NCBI GenBank assembly: GCA_023954045.1
Contig: JAMLIR010000010.1
Location: 62,001 to 126,000, forward strand
Direction: 5' to 3'
Length of the DNA stretch: 64,000 nt
Source of the DNA: Burkholderiaceae bacterium
GTDB lineage: Bacteria > Pseudomonadota > Gammaproteobacteria > Burkholderiales > Burkholderiaceae_E
Of this stretch, positions 20,053 through 29,920 are shown in pieces. The first letter of the stretch is position 1. Each line of letters opens with the position of its first letter. The notes below the pieces were generated by a model. The model saw only the letters and a program-made list of their open reading frames with translations. It was not told the origin of the DNA and did not search any database. The translations under genes were made by a program, and so were the position numbers.

Positions 20053-21303
20053 GTGCGCCGGCGCGGCCTGGTCTGGTTCGTCGCGCTCGCGGCGCTGGTC
20101 GCCGGCGCGCTGTTCCTGTTCAACGCAGGCCGCGAGGTCGACGTCGTCGCCGTTCGCCGCGCCCCGATCGTCCAGTCGGTGGTCGCCACCGGGCGCGTGG
20201 CGACGCCGGCCCGCATCGAAGTGTCGAGCCAGCTGGCGGCGCGCATCGAGCGCATTGCCGTCCGCGAAGGCGACGCGGTGAAGGCGGGAGCGGTGCTGGT
20301 GCAGTTGCGCAGCGACGAGGCCGAGGCCGCGCTGGTCGCGGCCCGCGCGGCGCTGCGCGAGGCCGAGGGGCGGCAGGGGCAGCTCGTGCGCGTGCAGCGG
20401 CCGGTGTCCGAGCAGCAGCTCGCCCAGGCGCAGGCCAACCTGCGGCTGGCCGAGCAGGAGCTGGCGCGCGCGCGCGACCTGGTCGCGCGCGGCTTCGTCG
20501 CGCAGGCGCGCGTCGACGACGCGGTGCGTGGCGAGGCCACGGCACGCGCCGCGCTCGCGGCCGCGCAGGCGCAGGCGCAGGGCAACCGCGAGGGCGGGGC
20601 CGAGGCCGAGCTGGCGCGCGTGCGGATCGAGCAGGCCCGCGCGAACGTCGCGAGTGCCTCGGCGAGGCTCGACCTGCTCACCTTGCGCGCGCCGGTCGAC
20701 GCGACGGTGCTCACGCGCACCGCCGAGCCCGGCGACACCGCGCAGACCGGCCGCGCGATCCTGACGCTGGCGCAGGACGGCGAAACCCGCCTCATCGCGA
20801 CGGTCGACGAGAGGAACCTGCGCTACCTGCGCGCCGGGCAGCGCGCATCGGCGCTGGCCGACGCGTTCCCCGGCCAGCCGTTCGAGGCCGAGCTCTATTA
20901 CGTGGCGCCGTCGGTCGACGCGCAGCGCGGCACCGTCGAAGTGCGGCTGCGCGTGCCGCGGCCGCCGGCATTCCTGAAGCCCGAGATGACCGTGTCCGTC
21001 GAGATGATCGTGGGCCGCCGCGACTCGGCGCTCGTGCTGCCCGGCGACGCGGTCCGCGACGCCGAGGCCGGGGACGGCGCGGCCGTCAAGGCCGCGGTGC
21101 TCGCGGTGCGCGACGGGCGCGCCGAGCGCGTGCCGGTGACGCTCGGCTTGCGCGGGGTCGGCATCGTCGAGGTGCTCGACGGGCTCGCCGAAGGCGACGC
21201 GGTGATCCTGCCCTCGTCGGCGGCACGGCCCGGCGACCGCGTGCGGCAGCGCGCGGCGCGCGCCGGCACGAACCCGCAGGCGGTCCCGATGATGGTCCGC
21301 TAG
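20053..21303 (+). CDS. membrane fusion (HlyD/MacA-like) efflux adaptor
   Basis: Periplasmic adaptor of 416 residues anchored by an N-terminal helix (LVWFVALAALVAGALFLF, residues 6-23). It has the split biotinyl-lipoyl domain (IERIAVREGDAVKAGAVLVQL and APVDATVLTRTAEPGD). Between its halves is a long alpha-helical hairpin at about residues 95-215, and a beta-barrel plus membrane-proximal domain follow. The start codon is GTG at 20053. It is followed by a MacB-type permease and ATPase, which make up an ABC export system; no outer-membrane channel gene is adjacent. The substrate is unknown. Confidence 0.92.
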   Translation: MRRRGLVWFVALAALVAGALFLFNAGREVDVVAVRRAPIVQSVVATGRVATPARIEVSSQLAARIERIAVREGDAVKAGAVLVQLRSDEAEAALVAARAALREAEGRQGQLVRVQRPVSEQQLAQAQANLRLAEQELARARDLVARGFVAQARVDDAVRGEATARAALAAAQAQAQGNREGGAEAELARVRIEQARANVASASARLDLLTLRAPVDATVLTRTAEPGDTAQTGRAILTLAQDGETRLIATVDERNLRYLRAGQRASALADAFPGQPFEAELYYVAPSVDAQRGTVEVRLRVPRPPAFLKPEMTVSVEMIVGRRDSALVLPGDAVRDAEAGDGAAVKAAVLAVRDGRAERVPVTLGLRGVGIVEVLDGLAEGDAVILPSSAARPGDRVRQRAARAGTNPQAVPMMVR

Positions 21304-21367
21304 CGATGCGCGGGATCGCCAGTGCGGCCGGCCCGCGGTCGTCCGTTGTTCCTGCCGGCGCGGGCCG

Positions 21368-22588
<1,221 letters not shown>

Positions 22589-22592
22589 CGCG

Positions 22593-23309
22593 ATGGGCGC
22601 GATCGTCGAGCTCGACGGAATCCGCAAGTCGTACGGCCTGGACACGCCGGTGGCGACCGAGGTGCTGCACGGGATCGACGCGCGCCTCGAGGAGGGCGAG
22701 TTCGTCGCGCTGGTGGGCCCCTCCGGTTCGGGCAAGAGCACGCTGCTGAACATCGTCGGGCTGCTGGAGCGGCCGACCGCGGGGCGCCTCGCGATCGCGG
22801 GTCGCGACACCGCCGGGCTGGACGAGGCGGCGCTCACCGCGTTGCGCGGGCGCGCGATCGGTTTCATCTTCCAGTTCCACCACCTGCTGCCCGGATTCAG
22901 CGCGCTGGAGAACGTGATGATGCCGGCGATCATCGACCGCGGGATCGCCGACGAGCAGGCCGAGGCGACCGCGCGCGCGTTGCTTGCGCGCGTCGGGTTG
23001 TCCGACGCGCTGCGCAAGCGGCCGTCGGAACTCTCCGGCGGCATGCAGCAGCGGGTGGCGATCGCGCGCGCGCTGGCGCTCGCGCCGCGGCTGATCCTCG
23101 CCGACGAGCCGACCGGCAACCTCGACACGAAGAGCGCCGACGAGGTGTTCGAACTGCTGCTCGAATTCAACCGCGAGACACGCTCGGCCTGCCTGATCGT
23201 CACCCACGATCCGCGGCTGGCGGCGCGCTGCCACCGCAGGATCGAGATCGTCGACGGGCGCATCGTCGGCGCCGGCGTGCCGGGCGCGGACCGGCCGGCG
23301 CTGCGCTAG
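22593..23309 (+). CDS. ABC transporter ATP-binding protein, MacB/LolD type
   Basis: ATPase of 238 residues for the adjacent permease. Walker A is GPSGSGKST at about residues 41-49, the signature is [15 protein letters not shown], Walker B is [12 protein letters not shown], and the switch His is in IVTHDPRLA. The [21 protein letters not shown] stretch is characteristic of the LolD/MacB group. ATG 22593 lies 4 nt after the permease stop. A 151-nt gap without recognised genes follows before the aminotransferase. Confidence 0.94.
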   Translation: MGAIVELDGIRKSYGLDTPVATEVLHGIDARLEEGEFVALVGPSGSGKSTLLNIVGLLERPTAGRLAIAGRDTAGLDEAALTALRGRAIGFIFQFHHLLPGFSALENVMMPAIIDRGIADEQAEATARALLARVGLSDALRKRPSELSGGMQQRVAIARALALAPRLILADEPTGNLDTKSADEVFELLLEFNRETRSACLIVTHDPRLAARCHRRIEIVDGRIVGAGVPGADRPALR

Positions 23310-23460
23310 GGCTCGCCGGTACCGCGGCCAACTGTACCGGCGGCTCGCCATGACGGCGACGGCGCATCGCTGCGTGCGCTGACCGGGACGCAGGCGCCGC
23401 CGGCGCGCTAAGGTGGGCCGGTGGCGCGCAAGCTGCGCCGCGCTTGCCGGGGAGGGGCCG

Positions 23461-24732
23461 ATGAACGACGACGCACTCCGATACGGTGCCGATACGCCGC
23501 TGTCGCGACGCGTGGTCGCGATGCGCAGTTCGGCGATCCGCGACCTGCTCGGCGACGCGCAGCGCCCCGGGATGCTGTCGCTGGCTGGCGGCCTGCCGGC
23601 GGCCGACCAGTTCGACGTCGAGGGGATCGAGCGCGCGTTCGCGCAGGCGATGCGCGAGGCCCCGCGGGTGGCGCTTCAGTACGGCGCGACCGAGGGCCAG
23701 CCGTCGCTGCGCGAGGCGCTCGCGTCGCTGATGGCGCAGCGCGGGGCCGCGGTGGCGCCGGACGACGTCGTGGTCACCGCCGGGTCGCAGCAGGCGCTCG
23801 ACCTGCTCGCACGCGCGCTGCTCGATCCGGGCGACCTCGTTGCGCTCGAGCGGCCGAGCTACCTGGCGGCCTTGCAGGCGTTCGCGTTGAGCGGAGCGCG
23901 CTTCGTCGCCGTGTCCGGCGACGGCGACGGCGCCTGCGTCGAGCGGCTTCTCGCCGCGCCGGGCCCCGCGCCGAAGCTCGTCTACCTGGTCACGAACTTC
24001 GCGAATCCGACCGGCGCGACGCTGTCGCTCGCGCGGCGGCGCGCGCTGCTCGACTGGGCAGTGCGCCGTCGCGTCGTCGTGGTCGAGGACGACCCCTACG
24101 GCGAGCTGCGCGTCGAGGGCGCCGCGCTCCCGCCGCTGGTCGCGCTGGCCCGCGACACGCCGGGAGCCGCGCACTGGTGCGCGTACGTCTCGACGCTGTC
24201 GAAGGTCGTCTCGCCGGGGCTGCGGATCGGTTTCGCGGTGCTGCCCGGATGGCTGCGCGACGCGGTGGTGCGCGTCAAGCAGGCGCTGGACCTTCAGACC
24301 GGGTCGCTTGCGCAGGAGGTCGCCGACCGCTACCTGCGCTCGGGCAGGCTCGCGCAACGGCTGCCGCAGCTGCGCGCGAGCTACCGCGAGCGGCGCGACG
24401 CGCTCTGCGACGCGCTCGCAGCGCGATTCGGCGACGGCCTCCGGTTCGCGCGGCCCGAGGGCGGGATGTTCGTCTGGGCGCGCTTCACCGACGGCACCGA
24501 CGCGTCGGCGCTGCTTGCCGCCGCGCGCGACGAGGGCACGATCTTCGTGCCCGGCGCGGCGTTCTACGACGGGGCGCCGGACGCGGCGGCGCTGCGCCTG
24601 AGCTTCGCGACGCTCGCGCCGCCGCAGCTGGCCGAGGCGGTCGAGCGCCTGGCGCGCGCGCACCGGCGCCTGGGCGGTTGCGACCCCACTGCGCTCGCGA
24701 AGCGCGAGGCCGGCGCCACGCCGGCGCACTAG
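23461..24732 (+). CDS. PLP-dependent class I/II aminotransferase (LysN/AadAT-like)
   Basis: Fold-type I aminotransferase of 423 residues. Its start MRSSAIRDLL followed by SLAGGLPAADQFD is typical of the LysN and 2-aminoadipate aminotransferase group and of MocR catalytic domains; here there is no GntR HTH domain. Other motifs are TAGSQQALDLLARALLDPGD, NPTGATLS, DDPYGELR, and the PLP lysine in STLSKVVSPGLRIG. GGGGAGGGG precedes ATG 23461. The amino donor and acceptor cannot be specified. It is followed 40 nt later by the GNAT gene. Confidence 0.92.
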   Translation: MNDDALRYGADTPLSRRVVAMRSSAIRDLLGDAQRPGMLSLAGGLPAADQFDVEGIERAFAQAMREAPRVALQYGATEGQPSLREALASLMAQRGAAVAPDDVVVTAGSQQALDLLARALLDPGDLVALERPSYLAALQAFALSGARFVAVSGDGDGACVERLLAAPGPAPKLVYLVTNFANPTGATLSLARRRALLDWAVRRRVVVVEDDPYGELRVEGAALPPLVALARDTPGAAHWCAYVSTLSKVVSPGLRIGFAVLPGWLRDAVVRVKQALDLQTGSLAQEVADRYLRSGRLAQRLPQLRASYRERRDALCDALAARFGDGLRFARPEGGMFVWARFTDGTDASALLAAARDEGTIFVPGAAFYDGAPDAAALRLSFATLAPPQLAEAVERLARAHRRLGGCDPTALAKREAGATPAH

Positions 24733-24772
24733 AATCGGCCGCAGTCGGTTCCTGCGCGGGAGGCGCGATGGG

Positions 24773-25543
24773 GTGCCCGGAATGAATGCGGCGAGGATAT
24801 CCGCGCTGGCGGCGGCGGTGCGCGATGCGTGCGCCGGCGCTGCGATCGACGCCTACGAGGACGCCGGCATGCAGGGGCTGTGCGCCGAAGGCCGCTTCGA
24901 GGCGGCGGTCGGGGCGATCGAGCGCGTCGACCTGGCGACGATCGTTGCCGATTCGGAGGCGCGTGCGCAGGCGGCCGGGCCTGCCGACCCGCCCGGGGCC
25001 GCGCCGGCGACGGCGGCCATCGCGGCGGCGGCTGCTGCTGCCGCGACCGAGGCGACCGCGGAGAACGAGGCGACCCCGGCGCCTTCGCTGCGCCGGGCCA
25101 CGCGCGAAGACCTGCCGGCGATCGTCGCGCTGCTCGCCGACGACGTGCTCGGCGCGCAGCGCGAGCGCCCGGGGCCGCCGCTCGCGGCCGGCTATTCGGA
25201 AGCGTTCGACGCGATCGAGCGCGACCCGAACTGCGAACTGCTGGTGGCCTGTCGCGACGGCCGCGTCGTCGGCACGATGCAGCTCGACTACACGCCGGGG
25301 CTGTCGCGGCAGGGCGCGTGGCGGGCGACGATCGAAGCGGTGCGGGTGGCGTCGCCCGAGCGCTCGAACGGAACCGGGAGGGCGATGATCGAATGGGCGA
25401 TCGAGCGCGCCCGGGCGCGCGGCTGCCGCGTCGTGCAGCTCACGACCGACCGCTCGCGCGTCGACGCGCACCGCTTCTACGAGCGGCTCGGCTTCGCGGC
25501 CTCGCACCTCGGCATGAAGCTCGAGCTGCGGGCGCCTGGCTGA
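24773..25543 (+). CDS. GNAT N-acetyltransferase with extra N-terminal helical domain
   Basis: Two-part protein of 256 residues. Residues about 1-60 form a helical segment (AYEDAGMQGLCAEGRFEAAV) that resembles small stand-alone betaproteobacterial proteins. An Ala-rich linker (residues about 70-100) joins it to a GNAT domain from about residue 105 to 253. The GNAT domain has GTMQLDYTPGLS, an acetyl-CoA-binding region near SNGTGRAMIEWAIERARARGC, and RFYERLGF. GTG 24773 has GGGAGG 9 nt upstream and is preferred; ATG 24782 is the alternative. The substrate is unknown. Confidence 0.82.
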   Translation: MPGMNAARISALAAAVRDACAGAAIDAYEDAGMQGLCAEGRFEAAVGAIERVDLATIVADSEARAQAAGPADPPGAAPATAAIAAAAAAAATEATAENEATPAPSLRRATREDLPAIVALLADDVLGAQRERPGPPLAAGYSEAFDAIERDPNCELLVACRDGRVVGTMQLDYTPGLSRQGAWRATIEAVRVASPERSNGTGRAMIEWAIERARARGCRVVQLTTDRSRVDAHRFYERLGFAASHLGMKLELRAPG

Positions 25544-25553
25544 ACGCGGGGCG

Positions 25554-25575
25554 GCGGCGCCCGGCGCGGCGCCGC
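25554..25575. terminator. bidirectional hairpin between convergent GNAT gene and argF
   Basis: GCGGCGCC-CGGCGC-GGCGCCGC has perfect 8-bp arms with a 6-nt loop in the 41-nt convergent gap. There is no U-tract, so termination would be weak or factor-assisted. Confidence 0.45.
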
Positions 25576-25584
25576 GGGTCGGCG

Positions 25585-26505
25585 CTAGCGCTCGAGCCGC
25601 CCGAGCAGCAGGTACTCCATCAGCGCCTTCTGCGCGTGCAGCCGGTTCTCGGCCTCGTCCCAGACCACCGATTGCGGGCCGTCGATCACCTCGGCGGTGA
25701 CCTCCTCGCCGCGATGCGCGGGCAGGCAGTGCATGAACAGCGCGTCGGGGCGCGCCACCCGCATCATGTCGGCGTCGACGCACCAGTCGGCGAACGCCTT
25801 GCGGCGCTCGTCGTTCTCGGCCTCGAAGCCCATGCTGGTCCAGACGTCGGTCGTGACCAGGTCGGCGCCCCGGCACGCTTCGATCGGGTCGGAGAACTCC
25901 TCGAAGTGGTCGGTGCCGAACAGCCCGGCGCGCTCGGGCTCGACCTCGTAGCCCGGCGGCGTCGACACGTGCACGTTGAAGTCGAGCAGCTCGGCGGCCT
26001 GCAGCCACGTGTTGCAGACGTTGTTCGAGTCGCCGATCCAGGTGACCGTCCTGCCGGCGATCGGGCCGCGGTGCTCGATGAACGTGAAGATGTCGGCCAG
26101 GATCTGGCACGGGTGGTACTCGTTGGTCAGCCCGTTGATGACCGGGACCCTCGAGTGCGCCGCGAAGCGCTCGATGATCTCCTGCTCGAAGGTGCGGATC
26201 ATCACGATGTCGCACATCCGCGAGATCACCTGCGCGGCGTCCTCGACCGGCTCGCCGCGCCCGAGCTGCGAGTCGCGGGTGTTCAGGTAGATCGCCGCGC
26301 CGCCCAGCTGCTGCATGCCGGCCTCGAACGACAGCCGCGTGCGCGTGCTCGCCTTCTCGAAGATCATCACCAGCGTGCGGTCGACGAGCGGGTGGTGCTT
26401 CTCGTAGCGCTTGAAGCGGTCCTTGATCACGCGGGTGCGCGCGAACAGGTATTCGAACTCGTCGGCGCCGAAGTCGCGGAACTGCAGGAAGTGCTTGTGG
26501 TTCAT
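25585..26505 (-). CDS. argF: ornithine carbamoyltransferase
   Basis: Converts ornithine and carbamoyl phosphate to citrulline in the arginine pathway. The 306-residue protein carries the carbamoyl-phosphate motif FEKASTRTRLSFEAG, then QLGRGEPVEDAA. The binding-site HPCQ is in YHPCQILAD. The ornithine-loop Cys lies in MHCLPAHRGEEV. ATG 26505 follows the argD stop by 14 nt, so argD and argF form an operon. The length matches the anabolic trimer type. Confidence 0.97.
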   Translation of the reverse strand: MNHKHFLQFRDFGADEFEYLFARTRVIKDRFKRYEKHHPLVDRTLVMIFEKASTRTRLSFEAGMQQLGGAAIYLNTRDSQLGRGEPVEDAAQVISRMCDIVMIRTFEQEIIERFAAHSRVPVINGLTNEYHPCQILADIFTFIEHRGPIAGRTVTWIGDSNNVCNTWLQAAELLDFNVHVSTPPGYEVEPERAGLFGTDHFEEFSDPIEACRGADLVTTDVWTSMGFEAENDERRKAFADWCVDADMMRVARPDALFMHCLPAHRGEEVTAEVIDGPQSVVWDEAENRLHAQKALMEYLLLGRLER

Positions 26506-26519
26506 GGCTTGGGTGCCGC

Positions 26520-27719
26520 TCAGGCGGCCTTCGCCCGATCCTCTTCGAGGAAACGGCGGATCAGCGGGACCAGCGTTCCGACCAGCTGCTCGGCGTGCTC
26601 GACACCGAAGATCAGCGGCGGCAACAGGCGGACGACGCGGTCGGCGGTGACGTTGAGCACCAGCCCGGCGTCGAGCGCGCGCTTGACCAGCACCCCGCAG
26701 GGGCGGTCGAGCTCGACGCCGATCATCAGGCCCTGGCCGCGCACCTCGACGAACCCGGGCATTCCCGCCAGCCCGCGCTCGATCGCCGACATGATCAGCT
26801 GGCCGAGCCGCGACGCATTGTCGAGCAGGCCGTCTTCCTGCATCGTCGCGATCGTGACCAGGCCGGCGCGCATCGCCAGCGGATTGCCGCCGAAGGTGGT
26901 GCCGTGGTTGCCGGGCTGGAACACCTCGGCGGCGGCGCCGCGGGCGACGACCGCGCCGATCGGCACGCCGGAGGCCAGCCCCTTGGCGAGCGGCATCACG
27001 TCGGGCACGACGCCGGCCCACTGGTGCGCGAACCACCTGCCGGTGCGCCCGGTGCCGCACTGGACCTCGTCGACCATCATCAGCCAGCCGCGCTGGTCGC
27101 ACAGCCGCCGCACCGCCTGCAGGTACTCGGCCCGCGCGGGCTGGATGCCGCCTTCGCCCTGGATCGCCTCGAGGAACACCGCGACGACGTTGGGCCGCTC
27201 GGCCGCGACGCGCTCGAGCGCCGCGACGTCGTTCAGCGGCACCCGCACGAAGCCCTCGACCAGCGGCTCGAAGCCCTTCTGGACCTTCTCGTTGCCGGTG
27301 GCCGACAGCGTGGCGATCGAGCGGCCGTGGAACGCACGCTCGTAGACGACGATCTCGGGCAGCGCGATGCCGCGCTCGTGCCCGTACTTGCGCGCGATCT
27401 TCAGCGCCGCCTCGTTGGCCTCGAGCCCGGTGCTGCAGAAGAAGACGTTGGTCATTCCCGAGAGCTCGACCAGCTTCGCGCCGAGCTCGGTCTGCAGCGG
27501 CACCTCGAAAAGGTTCGAGCTGTGGATGATTCGCGCCACCTGCTCGCGCAGTGCCGCGACCAGCTTCGGGTGGTTGTGGCCGAGCGTGTTCACCGCGATG
27601 CCGGCCAGGCAGTCGAGGTAGCGCCGGCCGTCGGTGTCGTAGAGCCACGCGCCGTCGCCGTGGGTGAACGCCACCGGCTGCCGGGCGTAGGTGTTCATCA
27701 GGGGCTGGGTCGCGGCCAT
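26520..27719 (-). CDS. argD: acetylornithine aminotransferase
   Basis: PLP enzyme (class III) that transaminates N-acetylglutamate semialdehyde; many also act on succinyl-diaminopimelate. The 399-residue product has MNTYARQPVAF near its start, then FCSTGLEANEAALKIARKYG. The cofactor Asp lies in VDEVQCGTGRTG and the PLP lysine in LAKGLASGVPIGA. ATG 27719 is chosen because the residues upstream in frame are unconserved. A good sigma-70 type promoter lies about 110 nt upstream. The same transcript should include argF. Confidence 0.96.
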   Translation of the reverse strand: MAATQPLMNTYARQPVAFTHGDGAWLYDTDGRRYLDCLAGIAVNTLGHNHPKLVAALREQVARIIHSSNLFEVPLQTELGAKLVELSGMTNVFFCSTGLEANEAALKIARKYGHERGIALPEIVVYERAFHGRSIATLSATGNEKVQKGFEPLVEGFVRVPLNDVAALERVAAERPNVVAVFLEAIQGEGGIQPARAEYLQAVRRLCDQRGWLMMVDEVQCGTGRTGRWFAHQWAGVVPDVMPLAKGLASGVPIGAVVARGAAAEVFQPGNHGTTFGGNPLAMRAGLVTIATMQEDGLLDNASRLGQLIMSAIERGLAGMPGFVEVRGQGLMIGVELDRPCGVLVKRALDAGLVLNVTADRVVRLLPPLIFGVEHAEQLVGTLVPLIRRFLEEDRAKAA

Positions 27720-27834
27720 TCTCGGGTTCCCGGTCGGCGCGCCGCGGGAAGCGGCGCTCGAAAAACGCGAACGGCGGCTGCGTGCCTGCCCCGCACCCGG
27801 GAAACATCCGCGGACCGCCGTTCTAATTGCTTGA

Positions 27835-27863
27835 ATTGTAGGGGAAAGTCGGCTTTCGGCCAA
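27835..27863 (-). promoter_or_regulatory. predicted sigma-70 promoter for argD-argF
   Basis: On the minus strand TTGGCC (27863-27858) and TACAAT (27840-27835) are separated by exactly 17 nt. They lie about 115 nt upstream of argD ATG within the 213-nt divergent region, giving a leader of about 109 nt. Confidence 0.65.
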
Positions 27864-27886
27864 CGGTGCTCGCCGACCGGCGGCGC

Positions 27887-27892
27887 TATAAT
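27887..27892 (+). promoter_or_regulatory. -10 box for the DUF3579 gene
   Basis: Perfect TATAAT 40 nt upstream of the DUF3579 ATG. No convincing -35 element is visible at 16-18 nt spacing. Confidence 0.5.
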
Positions 27893-27932
27893 CGCGGCCT
27901 CGCGCGCCGCGAGTCCGCTGCGCCCGCCTTCG

Positions 27933-28226
27933 ATGCCCGAATCCCCCGTCGTCAGGTCTTTCGTGATCCTCGGTCTCACCGCGTCGGGACGGCCGTTCCG
28001 GCCGAGCGACTGGGCCGAGCGGCTGTGCGGCGTGATGTCGGGATTTCGCCCCGGGGGCAGTGCGCCGGGCGCGCATCTGGGCTACTCGCCATACGTGATG
28101 CCCGGCTGGCGCGACGGCGTCAAGTGCGTGTCGGTCGACGCGCGGCTCTACGAGCTCGACCCGCTCGCCTACCGTTTCGTGGCCGGTTTCGCCGCCGACA
28201 ACGGGTTGCAGGTGATCGCCGCCTGA
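27933..28226 (+). CDS. DUF3579 domain protein
   Basis: Small 97-residue protein of the DUF3579 family, which is largely confined to Betaproteobacteria. The recognisable core is ILGLTASGRPFRPSDWAERL and later GYSPYVMPGWRDGVKCV. The function is unknown. ATG 27933 is followed by a short Pro/Val leader. A TATAAT box lies upstream and a clear intrinsic terminator begins 45 nt after the stop, so it is probably transcribed alone. The neighbouring genes (argD divergent, response regulator downstream) give no functional clue. Confidence 0.88.
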   Translation: MPESPVVRSFVILGLTASGRPFRPSDWAERLCGVMSGFRPGGSAPGAHLGYSPYVMPGWRDGVKCVSVDARLYELDPLAYRFVAGFAADNGLQVIAA

Positions 28227-28270
28227 GTCGCGCCGGGGCGATCCGGAAATTGTTGCGACGCGAGATGAAG

Positions 28271-28308
28271 AATCCTGGCTAAGTGACCGTCAGGATTAAG
28301 TTTTTTTT
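28271..28308 (+). terminator. intrinsic terminator of the DUF3579 gene
   Basis: AATCCTG and CAGGATT form a 7-bp stem, extendable by two pairs, with a loop of about 9-13 nt. Eight consecutive T residues follow at 28301-28308. This is the most canonical rho-independent terminator in the window. Confidence 0.85.
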
Positions 28309-28322
28309 CTACAACGGAGCGC

Positions 28323-28353
28323 TTGCGAAAGGCGGGGGGCTCATGGTTAGAAT
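28323..28353 (+). promoter_or_regulatory. possible promoter for the two-part response regulator
   Basis: TTGCGA (28323-28328) and TAGAAT (28348-28353) have a long 19-nt spacer containing six consecutive G. It sits just after the DUF3579 terminator and 12 nt before the first candidate start codon. Confidence 0.4.
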
Positions 28354-28365
28354 CCAGCCAGGGAG

Positions 28366-29226
28366 ATGAACGTGCCCGAGGAGAACAACGAGATGACCCA
28401 GGCATCCGATACCCGGCCCGAGTTCCGGGTGGCCGTCTTCGGGCTCGCGGCCAGGTTCCAGCGACTGCTCGAGATCGTGCTGCGGCACGCGCGCCACAAC
28501 CGGTACCGGTATTCGCTGTCGAGCGAGCGCGGGCCGGGCGAATTCGACATCGCGCTGGTGGACATGACCGTCGCCGGCGGCCCGGAGGTCGCCAGCACGC
28601 TGCGTCGCGTCCTCGAGGAACCGGCGGTGCTCAGCGTCGGGCGGCGCTCCGACCCGCAGCGCCCGTCGGACGACCTGCTGCAGACCACGTTCGTCGCGCA
28701 GGTGCTGTTCGCGCTGAACCGGGTCGTCGACGCGATGATCGACCGGCGCCGCGAGGCCGAGGCCGCGCAGGCGATGGCGGCGGGAATGATCGTCGCCGAC
28801 AACGGCGCGCGGCGTCGCCCGCGCGCGCTGATCGTCGACGACAGCCCGACCGTGCGGCGCCAGCTGTCGCTGGCGCTGCACCAGATCGGGGTGGACAGCG
28901 AGGCGGTCGCCAGTGCGCGCGAGGCGCTCGACGTGCTGGCGATGCGCCGCTACGAGCTGGTGCTGGCCGACGTGGTGATGCCGGACATGGACGGATACAA
29001 GCTGACCCGCGCGATCAAGCGCAACCGCGCGCTGCGCGCAATGCCGGTGATCATCCTGACCAGCCGCTCGTCGCCGTTCGACCTGGCGCGCGGGGCGCTC
29101 GCGGGCTGCAACAGCTACCTGGTCAAGCCGGTGTCGATGCAGTCGCTGCGCGAGACCGTGCAGCGGCACCTGAAGAAGCTGGCGCAGCGGCGCCGCGCCG
29201 CGGGCGACGACTACAGCTACGCCTGA
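28366..29226 (+). CDS. two-part response regulator (degenerate N-terminal half, intact C-terminal receiver)
   Basis: Protein of up to 286 residues with no DNA-binding or enzymatic output domain. Residues about 20-130 (FRVAVFGLAARFQRLLEIVL, then FDIALVDMTVAGG) look like a degenerate receiver. Residues about 150-275 form a complete receiver. It has ALIVDDSPTVRRQ, ELVLADVVMPDMDG with the phospho-Asp, LTSRSS and YLVKPVS. Three in-frame starts exist: ATG 28366, GTG 28372 with AGGGAG 6 nt upstream, and ATG 28393 with GAGGAG upstream. The architecture recalls PilG/CheY-like adaptor regulators. The partner kinase is unknown. Confidence 0.87.
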   Translation: MNVPEENNEMTQASDTRPEFRVAVFGLAARFQRLLEIVLRHARHNRYRYSLSSERGPGEFDIALVDMTVAGGPEVASTLRRVLEEPAVLSVGRRSDPQRPSDDLLQTTFVAQVLFALNRVVDAMIDRRREAEAAQAMAAGMIVADNGARRRPRALIVDDSPTVRRQLSLALHQIGVDSEAVASAREALDVLAMRRYELVLADVVMPDMDGYKLTRAIKRNRALRAMPVIILTSRSSPFDLARGALAGCNSYLVKPVSMQSLRETVQRHLKKLAQRRRAAGDDYSYA

Positions 29227-29241
29227 GGCGGGGCGGGGCCG

Positions 29242-29805
29242 TCAGGCCTTGACGCGGCTGCGGTACTCGCCGGTGCGCGTGTCGATCTCGATGCGGTCGC
29301 CGATCTCGACGAACGCGGGCACCGGGATCGTGAAGCCGGTGGGCTTGATCCGGGCCGGCTTCATCACCTTGCCCGAGGTGTCGCCCTTGACCGCCGGCTC
29401 GGTGTACTCGACCTCGCGCACGACGCTGTTGTCCATCTCGACGGCGATCGCGCGGCCTTCGTAGAACGTGACCTGGCACGGCATGCCGTCGTCGATGTAG
29501 TTGAGCACGTCGCCCATGCTCTCGCGCTCGATCTCGTACTGGTTGTAGTCGGCGTCGACGAAGACGTACATCGGGTCGGCGAAGTACGAGAACGTGACGT
29601 CCTTCTTGTCGAGCACGAGCACGTCGAACTTCTCGTCGGCCTTGTAGACCGACTCGGTCGCCGAGCCGTTCAGCAGGTTCTTCAGCTTCATCTTCACGAC
29701 CGCGGCGTTGCGGCCGGACTTGTTGAATTCGGCCTTCTGGACGACCATCGGGTCCTTCCCGATCATGACGACGTTGCCGGTACGCAGTTCCTGGGCGATT
29801 TTCAT
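29242..29805 (-). CDS. efp: elongation factor P, arginine (EarP) type
   Basis: Translation factor that relieves ribosome stalling at polyproline. The 187-residue protein has three beta-barrel domains (KOW, OB, C-terminal). The loop that enters the peptidyl-transferase centre reads [10 protein letters not shown], placing Arg at position 32. This is the residue rhamnosylated by EarP in Pseudomonas and Neisseria, rather than the lysine used by Epm[11 protein letters not shown] fixes the start at 29805; an in-frame ATG at 29841 adds 12 unconserved residues. earP lies directly upstream on the same strand. Confidence 0.97.
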   Translation of the reverse strand: MKIAQELRTGNVVMIGKDPMVVQKAEFNKSGRNAAVVKMKLKNLLNGSATESVYKADEKFDVLVLDKKDVTFSYFADPMYVFVDADYNQYEIERESMGDVLNYIDDGMPCQVTFYEGRAIAVEMDNSVVREVEYTEPAVKGDTSGKVMKPARIKPTGFTIPVPAFVEIGDRIEIDTRTGEYRSRVKA

Positions 29806-29914
29806 GGGGACGAGCAATCGGTTTCTGGGGGTCGGAGGCATGGCCCGCCGCCACGCCGCGCGGCGAGCGCGCCTGGCGGCAGGATCGGGCGAGCCGGATT
29901 CCGGGTAACCGTCA

Positions 29915-29920
29915 ATTATA
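29915..29920 (-). promoter_or_regulatory. -10 box of efp, overlapping the earP stop
   Basis: TATAAT on the minus strand covers the earP stop codon and lies 109 nt upstream of efp ATG. A TTGAAT lies upstream with a short 15-nt spacer. It would allow efp to be made in excess of its modifying enzyme. Confidence 0.5.

Noticed and set aside
23310-23460. Possible gene in the 151-nt gap between the ABC ATPase and the aminotransferase
   Set aside because: No open frame with a plausible start and ribosome site fits. It more likely holds the aminotransferase promoter, though no clear -10 or -35 pair was recognised.
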